NCBI GenBank assembly: GCA_965229625.1
Contig: CBDDJJ010000002.1
Span: 124,001-188,000, forward strand
Direction of reading: 5' to 3'
From: JANQIO01 sp965229625
GTDB taxonomy: Bacteria; Pseudomonadota; Gammaproteobacteria; Pseudomonadales; Halieaceae
DNA: 64,000 nt
Position numbers and translations under genes: made by a program. The notes under the pieces were generated by a model, which was not told the origin of the DNA, did no database searches, and worked only from the letters and a program-made list of their open reading frames with translations. Below, piece after piece: positions 33,652 through 41,978 of this stretch. Position 1 is the stretch's first letter. Each line of letters opens with the position of its first letter.

Positions 33652-34422
33652 CTAGAACCAGGCGCGGAAGCCGGCTATCAACGCGAATTCTCGGGGGTCC
33701 CCGCCTTCGCGTTCGACCAGGTCTGCCGTGTCGTTGAAGTCACCTCCCCAACTCACGCCGAGGTATGGCGCGAACTCGCGGCGAATTTCGTAGCGTAATC
33801 GCAGTTCCGCGACGGAGTCGAAGAAACCACTGCCAATTCCCACTTCCCTGTCGGAGGACGCTGCCACGTTGAGTTCAAGCCTTGGCTGCAGAATGAGCCG
33901 CTGGGTGAGCCGGACATCGTATTCGAGTTCGAGACGCGCCGAGAGCTTGCCTTCGTCGCTGAGGAATAGGGCGGAATCCACTTCGAACCAGTACGGCGCA
34001 AGTCCCTGGGCGCCGAACACCAGGTGGCTGCGATTGGGGGACGGCTCAAAGTCGTGCCTGATGCCCGCCTGCAGGTCCCAGAAGGCACTCACTGCCCGAC
34101 TGTAGAGGAGTTGCAGCTCTGCCTCTTCGGTGCCGTCGCCTTCGACGTATTCGCCCTCGGTTTTCACCCAGAGCTTGTTTACGTCTGTTCCTCGCCAGCC
34201 CTGGGCCTCCCAGACTAACGCGTCTTCACTGTCCGCCGCGCTGTACTCCATGCGCTCGGCAATCACCAGGCTGTTGACCTGGTTGCCATGCCCTTCCTTC
34301 AACGCCTTTCGTGATGCAGCCATGGCCTGGGGGTCATAGAAGGCGTCAGCTGCGGTCTGGGCATGCAACTCGCCCGAAAACTGCACCAATCCGATGACGA
34401 TGAGAGTAGCCGGGCGCATCAT
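33652..34422 (-). CDS. copB: Copper resistance protein B, outer-membrane barrel
   Basis: 256-aa CopB/PcoB family protein. Signal peptide to about residue 21 (SGELHAQ), then the barrel with WEAQGWRGTDVNKLWVKTEGE, LYSRAVSAFWDLQAGIRHDF and a C-terminal aromatic AGFRAWF. The usual Met/His-rich N-terminal copper tail is nearly absent. CopB is an outer-membrane partner of the CopA oxidase in periplasmic copper handling. Its start overlaps the copA stop (ATGA), so they are coupled, under the CsoR-type operator upstream of copA. Confidence 0.9.
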   Translation of the reverse strand: MMRPATLIVIGLVQFSGELHAQTAADAFYDPQAMAASRKALKEGHGNQVNSLVIAERMEYSAADSEDALVWEAQGWRGTDVNKLWVKTEGEYVEGDGTEEAELQLLYSRAVSAFWDLQAGIRHDFEPSPNRSHLVFGAQGLAPYWFEVDSALFLSDEGKLSARLELEYDVRLTQRLILQPRLELNVAASSDREVGIGSGFFDSVAELRLRYEIRREFAPYLGVSWGGDFNDTADLVEREGGDPREFALIAGFRAWF

Positions 34423-36221
34423 ACCGGCGCAGGCTCATCGACCACGGAAACAACGCGCATCATGCCGGCGTGCATGTGATACAGCAGGTGGCAGTGGAAA
34501 GCCCAGTCCCCGACAGCATCCGCGGTGATATCCACCGCCATCTTCTCACCCGGTTTTACAACAATAGTGTGCTTGCGCGGCTTGAAGTCACCCTCATTGG
34601 TGACCACCTCGAAGAACATTCCATGGAGATGGATCGGGTGCGGCATCATCGTGTCGTTGACCAGGGTGAGACGCACTCGCTCGTTTCTATACAGCTTGAT
34701 GGGTTCGTCGACCTCGGAAAACTTCAGGCCGTCGAAGGACCACATGTAGCGCTCCATGTTACTGGTCAGGTGTAGTTCCAGCTCACGCTGCGGCGCGCGA
34801 AGGTCGGGATTTTTCTCCCGCGCCCGCAGGTCGGTATACACCAGCACCCGATGATTCACATCCTGCAGGCCGAGGGGGCGCTCGCTCAATCGGTTGACCG
34901 GGTTCATGGCAAGGCCTACCACACCGGGGCCTTTGGGGTGCTTATGCTCCTGGCGCGTCGCGCCCTCACCGTGATCCATTCCATGCTCCATGGCGGCGTG
35001 ATCCATATCGCTATGATCCATGCTGCTGTGGTCCATACGGCTGTGGTCCATGCCGCTGTGGTCCATGGCACCGTGTTCGCCATGGTCCATGGCCATATCT
35101 TTCATGGTCAGTGTGGGCCGTGGCCGCAGCGCAGGCACCTCGGCAGAGAGCCCTTCCCGCGGCGCCAGGGTCGCGCGGGCGTAACCGTAGCGGTCGTTGC
35201 TCTCGGCCATCAGGGTATAGGCGCGATCCTCGGGCTGCACGAGAACGTCGAAGGTTTCGGCGACACCGATCTGGAATTCGTCGGTTTCAACAGGATCGAC
35301 CGGCAGGCCGTCAGCCTGCACAACGGTCAGGGGCAGGCCGGGAATCCTGACATTGAAGATGCTCATCGCTGAGGCGTTGATGAATCGAAGCCGAACCCGC
35401 TCCCCGGGCTTGAATAGCCCGGTCCAGTTGTCCTGCGGGCCATGCCCGTTGATCAGGTAGGTGTAGGTGGCACCGGTGACGTCCGCGATATCCGCCGCAT
35501 TCATGCGCATCGCGCCCCACATCAGCCGGTCGTCGACCGTGTTTCCAAAGCCCTGCTCGCGACTATCGCGGAGGAACTCACCGACCGTACGCTGCTGGAA
35601 GTTGTAATTGTCGGGCATCTTCTTGAGCTTGGCGAAGACCCGATGGGGATCCTCAAAGGTCCAGTCCGACAGCAGTATCACGTACTCCCGGTCCGCTGAA
35701 TCCGGGTCCGCACCCTTCGGTTCGATGACCAGCGGACCGTAGTGCCCGCTCTGCTCCTGAAGCCCCGAATGGCTGTGATACCAGTAGGTGCCCGCCTGCT
35801 TGAGCGGAAATTCGTAAACAAAGGTTTCGCCCGGCTTGATGCCCGGGAAAGTGACGCCCGGCACGCCGTCCATCTGGAACGGCAGCAAGATGCCGTGCCA
35901 GTGAATCGAAGTGTCTACAGGCAACCGGTTGGTGACCTGCAGGGTGACAGTCTCACCCTCGCGCCAGCGCAGCAGCGGCGCGGGGAGCTGGCCGTTCACC
36001 AGGATGCCGTTGCCGGCGCGCCCGTCAATACTGCAGGGTGCCCTGTCGACGCTGAGGTCGAATACATTGCCCGACAGCGGCCGCATGCCCTCAAGATTTG
36101 CAGATGTACCACTGCGCGCCCAGGGCGGAAGAACCAGGTTCAGGCCGAGTGCGGCCGCCGTGAACGCCCCCTGGCGAAGAAATCGCCGGCGGCCCGGATT
36201 GAGATGATCAGCGCTTTGCAT
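34419..36221 (-). CDS. copA: Copper resistance multicopper oxidase CopA (Tat-exported)
   Basis: 600-aa periplasmic multicopper oxidase. The Tat signal has GRRRFLRQGAF. Copper ligands are IHWHGI, WYHSHSG, HPIHLHG and HCHLLYHMHAGM, covering the type 1 and trinuclear sites. Residues about 378-418 hold a Met-Asp-His-Ser repeat tract for copper binding. The enzyme oxidises Cu(I) and sequesters copper in the periplasm. It is divergent from csoR, sharing the CsoR-type operator at 36235-36251, and is coupled to copB. Confidence 0.95.
   Translation of the reverse strand: MQSADHLNPGRRRFLRQGAFTAAALGLNLVLPPWARSGTSANLEGMRPLSGNVFDLSVDRAPCSIDGRAGNGILVNGQLPAPLLRWREGETVTLQVTNRLPVDTSIHWHGILLPFQMDGVPGVTFPGIKPGETFVYEFPLKQAGTYWYHSHSGLQEQSGHYGPLVIEPKGADPDSADREYVILLSDWTFEDPHRVFAKLKKMPDNYNFQQRTVGEFLRDSREQGFGNTVDDRLMWGAMRMNAADIADVTGATYTYLINGHGPQDNWTGLFKPGERVRLRFINASAMSIFNVRIPGLPLTVVQADGLPVDPVETDEFQIGVAETFDVLVQPEDRAYTLMAESNDRYGYARATLAPREGLSAEVPALRPRPTLTMKDMAMDHGEHGAMDHSGMDHSRMDHSSMDHSDMDHAAMEHGMDHGEGATRQEHKHPKGPGVVGLAMNPVNRLSERPLGLQDVNHRVLVYTDLRAREKNPDLRAPQRELELHLTSNMERYMWSFDGLKFSEVDEPIKLYRNERVRLTLVNDTMMPHPIHLHGMFFEVVTNEGDFKPRKHTIVVKPGEKMAVDITADAVGDWAFHCHLLYHMHAGMMRVVSVVDEPAPV
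34968..35090. repeat. Met/His pentad repeats in CopA
   Basis: About seven units of the type MDHSG, MDHSR, MDHSS, MDHSD, MDHAA, MEHG, MDHG on the minus strand, a known type of low-complexity copper-binding tract. Repeat number often varies between strains. Confidence 0.75.
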
Positions 36222-36234
36222 TGCCCTATACTAA

Positions 36235-36251
36235 ATACTCCCGGGGGGTAT
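36235..36251. promoter_or_regulatory. CsoR-type operator between copA and csoR
   Basis: 17-bp imperfect palindrome ATACTCCCGGGGGGTAT: seven of eight pairs match. A GC-rich core flanked by TAC/GTA is the hallmark of CsoR/RcnR-family operators. It lies 13 nt from the copA ATG and 16 nt from the csoR ATG, so binding would block both promoters. Confidence 0.75.
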
Positions 36252-36267
36252 ACGTCAAGGCGCAGAT

Positions 36268-36540
36268 ATGGATCAGGAACGAGACAAGACACTCAAGCGC
36301 CTGGCGCGCATCGAAGGGCAGGTTCGCGGGGTGGTGCGGATGATCGAATCCGACCGCTACTGCATGGATGTGCTCCAGCAGTTGCGGGCGATACAGTCAG
36401 CGCTGGCCAAGGTGGAAGATGCGGTGCTCAAGGACCACGCCTCGACCTGCGTGGAGCGGGCCATCGCCTCGGGCGATCCGGACGACCAGCGCCAGAAGTT
36501 CAATGAGCTGGTCGACCTGATCTCAAAAACAAAAACCTAG
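36268..36540 (+). CDS. csoR: Copper-sensing repressor of the CsoR family
   Basis: 90-aa all-helical repressor. Copper ligands are Cys32 (YCMDVL), His57 and Cys61 (KDHASTC), the Cys-His-Cys triad of copper sensors; a nickel RcnR would have a different set. Arg residues in KRLARIEGQVRGV bind DNA. Copper binding releases CsoR from the copA/csoR operator and raises CopAB expression. It is in front of, and divergent from, copA. Confidence 0.9.
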   Translation: MDQERDKTLKRLARIEGQVRGVVRMIESDRYCMDVLQQLRAIQSALAKVEDAVLKDHASTCVERAIASGDPDDQRQKFNELVDLISKTKT

Positions 36541-36622
36541 GATCGCAAAACTATACTTGTCTTCCACTGGATCAATCCATGCGCAGGGGAATTTCCGCTG
36601 TGAGCGTTTCCCGGTCAGTCAC

Positions 36623-37132
36623 CTAGGCTACCGGCACATAGATAGGACAGTCACCGCAGGCCTTGCTGTCGCAAAGGCGACAGGTGCGCAACCTGATCGT
36701 GTCATCATCTGAATTCAGGATCAGCAATTTCGACAGCGCCTGCTGCAGGAAATCCAGTTCCTTCTCGTCGCAGTGATTCAGCAGTTCGCTCAAGCTCGCT
36801 TCCCGCCGCTTCAGCAGCCTGCGCCGCAGCGATTTGCCTTTATCTGTCAAATAAAGCCGCACACTGCGCCGGTCTGTCTCGCTGCTTCGGCGCTCAACCA
36901 GCTCCTGTTTCACAAGCTTGTCGACCAGGCGGACAGTGCCGGTATGAGTCAGTCCCAGCAGCTGGCTCAGCCTGTCATTCGACAAGCCCGCTACATGGCC
37001 TATGACAACCACGGCCGGGGCGCTCTCCCCACCGAGCTGGCTCTCGGCCATGACAGCATCGCGCAGCCGGTCATGCAGGCCCAGGACAACCGCACCCAGC
37101 AGATTGGCGGTCCGTTGTTTCGAGTTCTTCAT
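36623..37132 (-). CDS. MarR-family regulator with C-terminal Cys cluster, copy 1
   Basis: 169-aa winged-helix regulator. The DNA-binding helix is GLTHTGTVRLVDKLVKQ and the wing is ERRSSETDRRSVRLYLT. Beyond the fold a short tail carries C151-x2-C154-x4-C159-x2-C162 (CRLCDSKACGDC), a likely zinc or iron-sulfur site. A second protein at 59241-59759 has the same tail and almost the same helix. ATG 37132 has GGGAG 6 nt upstream. It is divergent from a haloalkane-dehalogenase-like gene across two TGTG...CACA sites and probably represses it and itself. Confidence 0.85.
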   Translation of the reverse strand: MKNSKQRTANLLGAVVLGLHDRLRDAVMAESQLGGESAPAVVVIGHVAGLSNDRLSQLLGLTHTGTVRLVDKLVKQELVERRSSETDRRSVRLYLTDKGKSLRRRLLKRREASLSELLNHCDEKELDFLQQALSKLLILNSDDDTIRLRTCRLCDSKACGDCPIYVPVA

Positions 37133-37163
37133 TGGCACTCCCTACAAACGATCGAAAATATTA

Positions 37164-37174
37164 TGTGACTCACA
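37164..37174. promoter_or_regulatory. MarR-type operator 1A
   Basis: TGTGACTCACA, perfect 5-bp arms round a central C, preceded by TATTA. It lies 32 nt upstream of the regulator start and is one of two similar sites 42 bp apart. Confidence 0.6.
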
Positions 37175-37205
37175 CACTTGATTTTCAAGATTTATCACAG
37201 TATTA

Positions 37206-37222
37206 TGTGTGCGACTCACACA
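37206..37222. promoter_or_regulatory. MarR-type operator 1B
   Basis: TGTGTG-CGACT-CACACA inverted repeat, preceded by TATTA like site 1A, 19 nt before the hydrolase ATG. Compared with site 1A it has four extra bases in the centre. Both sites match the pair at 59176-59228 in their TGTG/CACA half-sites. Confidence 0.6.
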
Positions 37223-37240
37223 CTATTACAGAGGCAGACC

Positions 37241-38260
37241 ATGAAAACCCCGAATGCGTTCGCTCTTCTGAGCTTAGTTTTCACAATGAACTTCATGCCA
37301 ATTGCACTGGGAGCCACAGACATGACAACGAGCAAACCCGCAGCCGTGGCTGCCGACGAATCCTTCCAGGGCTCCTGGCCCTATACCGCGCACTATTTCC
37401 CGGTCGAGGGAGGACGCCTGCACTACATCGATGAAGGCCAGGGCGAGGTTCTCCTCTTCCTGCACGGTGAACCCACCTGGGGTTACCTGTTCCGACAACA
37501 GATTGCCGCACTCCAATCACAGTATCGCGTCGTCGCGGTAGACCACCTGGGCTTCGGGAAAAGCGACACACCGGACGACCGGACCTACTACCTCCAGGAC
37601 CACATCGACAACCTGGAAGCGCTGGTACTCGGGCTCGATCTTCAGGACATCACCCTGGTGATGCACGACTTTGGCGGGCCCACCGGCATGGGGCTGCTGA
37701 GCCGGCACCCGCAGCGCATCAAGCGCATCATCAGCGTCAACGGCCCTACCCCGCTGGGCCAGCCTGACCTGATGGACCGGCTGGTGGCCAATGTAAGGGA
37801 GTCCCCCTGGTTTCAATGGATCATGGAAGCCAACGAGAACGGTACGCTGCGCAAGGTGCTGGAGGAAAGCCACTACAGCATTCTCAGCACCCTGAAATTA
37901 AATGGCTTCGTGGACAACAGCATCATCACGCCCACCTGGCTGAACGCGTATCGCGCACCCTTTCCGGAAGCAGCCTACAGTCATGGCGTGATCGGCTGGG
38001 CCGAGGGCTTCGCACAGGGTAAACACAGGTTTGAAGAGCCGAACGCCGCAGCCACGGCCCACGCCGCGAGCCTGCCGGCGGTGGCCATCTGGGGTCGGCA
38101 GGACGCGACCCTTCACGGCAAGCACTTTCTGCCTCTGTTCAGGCAGGCGTTTCCCCGTGGCGCGGTCTACGAAATCGACGATGCCGGCCACTACAGCCCG
38201 GAAGATCAACCCGCGCAGATAACGCGCCTGATCGAACAGTTCCTTGAGCAATCAAGATAG
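37241..38260 (+). CDS. Exported haloalkane-dehalogenase-like alpha/beta hydrolase
   Basis: 339-aa hydrolase with an N-terminal signal (LSLVFTMNFMPIALGATD). FLHGEPTWGYLFR at residues 73-85 matches the oxyanion and halide region of haloalkane dehalogenases (HGEPTW as in DhlA), and the nucleophile is Asp143 in VMHDFGG, so it uses an aspartate not a serine. The catalytic His is in DAGHYSPEDQP. It may be a dehalogenase, an epoxide hydrolase or another Asp-nucleophile enzyme. Export is unusual, as most relatives are cytoplasmic. GAGG precedes ATG 37241. Confidence 0.85.
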   Translation: MKTPNAFALLSLVFTMNFMPIALGATDMTTSKPAAVAADESFQGSWPYTAHYFPVEGGRLHYIDEGQGEVLLFLHGEPTWGYLFRQQIAALQSQYRVVAVDHLGFGKSDTPDDRTYYLQDHIDNLEALVLGLDLQDITLVMHDFGGPTGMGLLSRHPQRIKRIISVNGPTPLGQPDLMDRLVANVRESPWFQWIMEANENGTLRKVLEESHYSILSTLKLNGFVDNSIITPTWLNAYRAPFPEAAYSHGVIGWAEGFAQGKHRFEEPNAAATAHAASLPAVAIWGRQDATLHGKHFLPLFRQAFPRGAVYEIDDAGHYSPEDQPAQITRLIEQFLEQSR

Positions 38261-38361
38261 GCTGCAACTCATCGCAAACCCGGCGCCATGGAGGGCGCTC
38301 TGGCAGGGGTTTTCGAAGCTAGACGTCAGCTTCTTCGTCGCAAGCGGACAGGATTGCGCCG

Positions 38362-39405
38362 CTAGTACGTATCGAAGATTCGCTGAATCTCTCCAGGATC
38401 AATTGTCCTGGTCAAAGCGAGCATGAGTAGGATCCTCGCCTTGTTGTCCTGCTGTCCCCTTGCAACAACCGCAGGAAACTCGTAGACCGGCGGAGACACA
38501 ATGCGTCCCTCCGGCACCCGTGATGTAACCACCGTTGGAATGCCACGGGCCGCCATGCTTTCAAGTCCCTCCCGCATGCCGGCGCTCATTCTTCCACCCG
38601 CGAAGGTACGAACTACCAGACCGTCCATCGGCAGTTTTCCGGAATGCTGGACTACCGCCGCCTGGAGACCGGTGAAATCACTAAGAATCAATACACTCGG
38701 GAGAGTATCGACATCGGAGATATCAAATTCCGACGCCGTCGTATGGGGTGGCAACGAGCGACGATAGAAACGCACGCCATCCGGGTCGACGGTGCCGAGG
38801 TGACCGGCATTTGACCCGGCAAAGGTGTGTACACGGCGATTGTCCGTCTTCCAGACATCGCGAGCCGCGCTGATGTCTTCATTCAGCACGACCAATACGC
38901 CCTGCCCCATCGCCTGGTCGGACACTGCCACCTGCACCGCATCGATGAGATTGGCGGGGCCGTCGGCCGACACCTCGTTGGACGACCTCATGGACCCCAC
39001 CAGCACCACAGGGCGATCCCATTGCACCGTGAGATTCAGGAAGTAGGCGGTCTCTTCCATGGTATCCGTGCCATGGGTGATGACGATTGCAGCGAGATGC
39101 TCGTCATTGGCATAGATTTCATTGACGCGTTTCGCCAGCCGAAGCCAGTGGTCCGGTGTCATTTCCGACGATCCGATAACACTGAACTCCTCCACCTGAA
39201 CCTCGGCGTGTTCGAGCAACTGGGGAACCGCCTGGACCAGTGCCGGCCCCTCCATCAGCGGGGCGTCGGTGCGGCTGGCGATTGTGCCGCCGGTTGTGAG
39301 AATCAGGACTGTGGGCTTCAACTCAGTGTCTTCCCCGGCAGCCGCAAATCCTGTCATCAGGAGAAGCACCAGGACGCTTATTGCTCTCATTGCCAGCCGC
39401 CGCAT
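38362..39405 (-). CDS. L-asparaginase type II, exported
   Basis: 347-aa type I/II asparaginase-fold enzyme. The leader VLVLLLMTGFAAAG gives periplasmic export, as expected for a type II high-affinity enzyme. Active-site threonines are in TTGGTIAS and HGTDTMEETAY, the latter with the usual Lys-assisted network. It hydrolyses asparagine (and often glutamine) to aspartate and ammonia. I choose ATG 39405 with AGGTAG close upstream; ATG 39390 is the alternative. Confidence 0.9.
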   Translation of the reverse strand: MRRLAMRAISVLVLLLMTGFAAAGEDTELKPTVLILTTGGTIASRTDAPLMEGPALVQAVPQLLEHAEVQVEEFSVIGSSEMTPDHWLRLAKRVNEIYANDEHLAAIVITHGTDTMEETAYFLNLTVQWDRPVVLVGSMRSSNEVSADGPANLIDAVQVAVSDQAMGQGVLVVLNEDISAARDVWKTDNRRVHTFAGSNAGHLGTVDPDGVRFYRRSLPPHTTASEFDISDVDTLPSVLILSDFTGLQAAVVQHSGKLPMDGLVVRTFAGGRMSAGMREGLESMAARGIPTVVTSRVPEGRIVSPPVYEFPAVVARGQQDNKARILLMLALTRTIDPGEIQRIFDTY

Positions 39406-39535
39406 ATCTACCTGCCCGGAGCATATCCAAAGGGCATATAAATGTCTGCCAGGTGCGATCACTTTAGCCTGGTTGTATTTTTTCAAGCATGAAATGTAGG
39501 CTGCGGTGTAGTGGCGACAAAATAAGGAACTCATC

Positions 39536-40621
39536 ATGCAGGCGCTACGCCTTCTCGTTACCCTCCTGGGCATCTCTTCAGCCAGCATCGCAGGTGCCAC
39601 CGATTGGCAGGCCTTGGCACAGCGCCAGCAAATCGAGCTACCGAACTTTGAATTTCATACCGGCGACGTGCTGCCGTCCATCACCATGAACGTCTACACG
39701 CTCGGCACGCCGCGCCGCGATGAGAAAGGCAAGGTCAGCAACGCGATCATGCTGTTGCATGGCACCGGCGGTAGCGGACGCTCCCTGCTGCGCCCGATGT
39801 TCGGCGATGAGCTGTTTGGGCCCGGGCAGCTGCTCGATACCGAGAAGCACTACATCATTTCGCCCGACAATCTCGGCCATGGCGATAGCTCCAAACCCAG
39901 CGATGGCATGCGCGCCGCCTTTCCGCGCTACAACTACGACGATATGGTGCAGGCGCAGCACAGGATGCTGATCGAGGGGCTGCAGGTCGACCAGCTTAGC
40001 CTGGTCATCGGCACCTCCATGGGTTGTATGCACAGCTTCGTCTGGGGTATCTCGCGTCCGGGCTTTGTGCGCCGTTTCGTACCGCTGGCCTGCAACGCAA
40101 TAGAAATCGCCGGGCGCAACCGCATGATGCGGAAAATGGTGATCGACGGCTTCGAGCAGGACCCCGCCTATAAGGGCGGAACGTATGACAACCCCGCTGA
40201 CTTGCGCATGGGTCAAATCATCCGCACCTACACGCTTTCCCTGGCCGGCCCAAACCCCTACCGCCTGCAAGCTGACTACCCCACGCGTGAGCAAGCTGAA
40301 GGCGTGTTAGCCGAGCGTGTTGAGCGATCGCTGAATAACCCTGTTGATCCAAACGATACGATTTACCAGTTCGACTCGTCTCGACACTACAACCCTGCCC
40401 CGCGCCTCGCGGAGATCAAGGTGCCGGTCCTGTGGATAAACTCGGCTGATGATTTCATTAACCCTCCGGGTCTCGGCAACCCGAAGGTGCTGGCAGCGCG
40501 GATGCCCAATGCCAGGTTCGTCCTCATACCGGCGAGCGAAGAAACCCGGGGGCACGGCACGCACACGGCGGCGCGCTTCTGGAAAGATGAACTGGCGAGT
40601 TTCCTCGCAGAAAACCCCTAG
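39536..40621 (+). CDS. Exported MetX-like alpha/beta hydrolase
   Basis: 361-aa alpha/beta hydrolase of the homoserine acetyltransferase-like group but with a signal peptide (LLVTLLGISSASIAGATD), which MetX lacks. The nucleophile is Ser161 in GTSMGCMHSFVW, the catalytic Asp is near NSADDFINPP and the His is in RGHGTHTAA. AMLLHGTGGSG is the oxyanion region. Homologues with leaders are probably hydrolases, not acyltransferases. It is divergent from the asparaginase; no shared regulator is evident. Confidence 0.82.
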   Translation: MQALRLLVTLLGISSASIAGATDWQALAQRQQIELPNFEFHTGDVLPSITMNVYTLGTPRRDEKGKVSNAIMLLHGTGGSGRSLLRPMFGDELFGPGQLLDTEKHYIISPDNLGHGDSSKPSDGMRAAFPRYNYDDMVQAQHRMLIEGLQVDQLSLVIGTSMGCMHSFVWGISRPGFVRRFVPLACNAIEIAGRNRMMRKMVIDGFEQDPAYKGGTYDNPADLRMGQIIRTYTLSLAGPNPYRLQADYPTREQAEGVLAERVERSLNNPVDPNDTIYQFDSSRHYNPAPRLAEIKVPVLWINSADDFINPPGLGNPKVLAARMPNARFVLIPASEETRGHGTHTAARFWKDELASFLAENP

Positions 40622-40687
40622 GGGGAAATTGTCGGGTCGCCGCTTCCAGGCTAGCTGACCAGGATCAACTGTACGTCTCCCGTGATG

Positions 40688-41176
40688 CTAGCGATCGCCG
40701 AAGTGCCGCTCGGCCTGTTCGTATCGCTCTTGCGCCTCTACAGACATGGTGGCAATCGGCCGTGCCTCTAGTCGACCGAGCCCGATCTCCTCGCCCGTTT
40801 TCTCGCAGTAGCCATAGGTACCTTGGTTGATGCGCTCGAGGGCGGCATCGATCTTGCGAATCAGTTTGCGCTCCCTGTCGCGGGTTTTCAGTTCCAGCCC
40901 GAACTCGGTTTCCAGACTGGCCCTGTCATTTGAATCGGGAAGATTGCCCGCTTCGTCCCGGAGGTGATGAATCGTACGATCCACCTCTTCCATGAGCTCC
41001 TTCTTCCAGTTTTCAAGGATCGTGCGGAAGTGCTCGAGTTGAGCGTCGCTCATGTATTCCTCGTTCTTTTTCCGCTTGTAGGGCGCAACGCCATAAATAC
41101 TGAGATCGAATGCACTGGTCTTGCCAGGTGCTTCGGCCGCAATCTGCTTGCTGGAACCCTGATTCTTTGCCGGCAT
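40688..41176 (-). CDS. dksA: DksA-family RNA polymerase factor lacking the zinc-finger cysteines
   Basis: 162-aa DksA/TraR protein. The coiled coil carries the DSNDRA tip (Asp81, Asp84) that acts in the RNA polymerase secondary channel. Of the four zinc cysteines only Cys124 remains: Thr127, Ser145 and Ala148 replace the others, giving a C-T-S-A pattern as in zinc-independent DksA proteins. Such variants keep ppGpp-linked control working when zinc is scarce. ATG 41176 follows AGGAGG by 7 nt. A Zur-like half-match lies about 200 bp upstream. Confidence 0.9.
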   Translation of the reverse strand: MPAKNQGSSKQIAAEAPGKTSAFDLSIYGVAPYKRKKNEEYMSDAQLEHFRTILENWKKELMEEVDRTIHHLRDEAGNLPDSNDRASLETEFGLELKTRDRERKLIRKIDAALERINQGTYGYCEKTGEEIGLGRLEARPIATMSVEAQERYEQAERHFGDR

Positions 41177-41528
41177 CTGCACCCTCCTTTATACCATCAC
41201 TATCGCCGCGATCAGCAACTACCAACGCGAAAGCTGTAATCGACCTGCCCAAACGCACACAAAGCCTGTCGTCCGGGCTCTGAGTCGGCTTAAGACCCGT
41301 AACCTGTTCTATCTCTCGGGTAGTTCAGTCCAACACCCGACGAGCACTTGGACATAGCAGCAATAAAATGTAATGTTATATCGTTGCATTTTAAAGCAGC
41401 AAGACAAACCACAGCGTGACTCCCGCTCAGTAGTGAGTGGACAAGGCCCTCTCCCGCCGCCGCAGTCTGCGCGCTCGGAGTAGGCTTCGGGTAGCTTGCA
41501 GCATCAGCAAGAAAGGTGTGATCAATTT
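41177..41528. other. Intergenic region, dksA to small gene
   Basis: About 350 bp holding the Zur-like palindrome at 41365-41392. I see no other convincing gene or RNA; the AT-rich block at 41360-41395 is the likely promoter area. Confidence 0.5.
41365..41392. promoter_or_regulatory. Possible Zur-type palindrome between dksA and a small gene
   Basis: 28-bp partial palindrome with arms AAAATG/CATTTT; 11 of 14 pairs match. The left half holds ATGTTATA, an exact Zur half-site, the right half is only half-conserved. It lies about 190 bp upstream of dksA. Confidence 0.45.
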
Positions 41529-41753
41529 ATGGCCGAGACCAGTGCTTTCTATTTTCAAAGCTATGAAGAATGGCACCATGCGATCACAGAGCGTTGCAGG
41601 ATTGACCTGACACCGGAATACGCGCGCTCCCGACTCGCCGCCTTACGCGATCCCGCAGACGCGACCACCAGCGAATTCACAGCCAAATACGGTGAAGCGT
41701 ATCTGCGACAGGTCATTCAGTGGTTCGAACACGCCGAAAGGGGTGGTCAGTGA
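41529..41753 (+). CDS. Small conserved-looking cytoplasmic protein, unknown
   Basis: 74-aa protein with alternating aromatic and charged residues (FYFQSYEEWHHAITERC, EAYLRQVIQWFEHAERG), mostly helical with no membrane segment. ATG 41529 has AAAGGTG 10 nt upstream. It lies downstream of the Zur-like palindrome on the opposite side from dksA. I know no family for it. Confidence 0.5.
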   Translation: MAETSAFYFQSYEEWHHAITERCRIDLTPEYARSRLAALRDPADATTSEFTAKYGEAYLRQVIQWFEHAERGGQ

Positions 41754-41978
41754 GTGTGCCGGCCATCGAGATGCGTTATCGACGGACACCGACTGGCGCC
41801 CGTCATCCAGAACGCCGAAAGAAGCCGGCCGGCGACTTCAGCGGGCAAACTCCGCAGAAGGGTGGCTGAAATGCCGATGATTAACTAGCATTGCTGTGTC
41901 TTTTGATGCTTGTCCCCACCGCAGACGTGCCAGAAATGGCGTGTTGCGGAAGTCCATTCCTCGATTCCAGGTAGAGCC

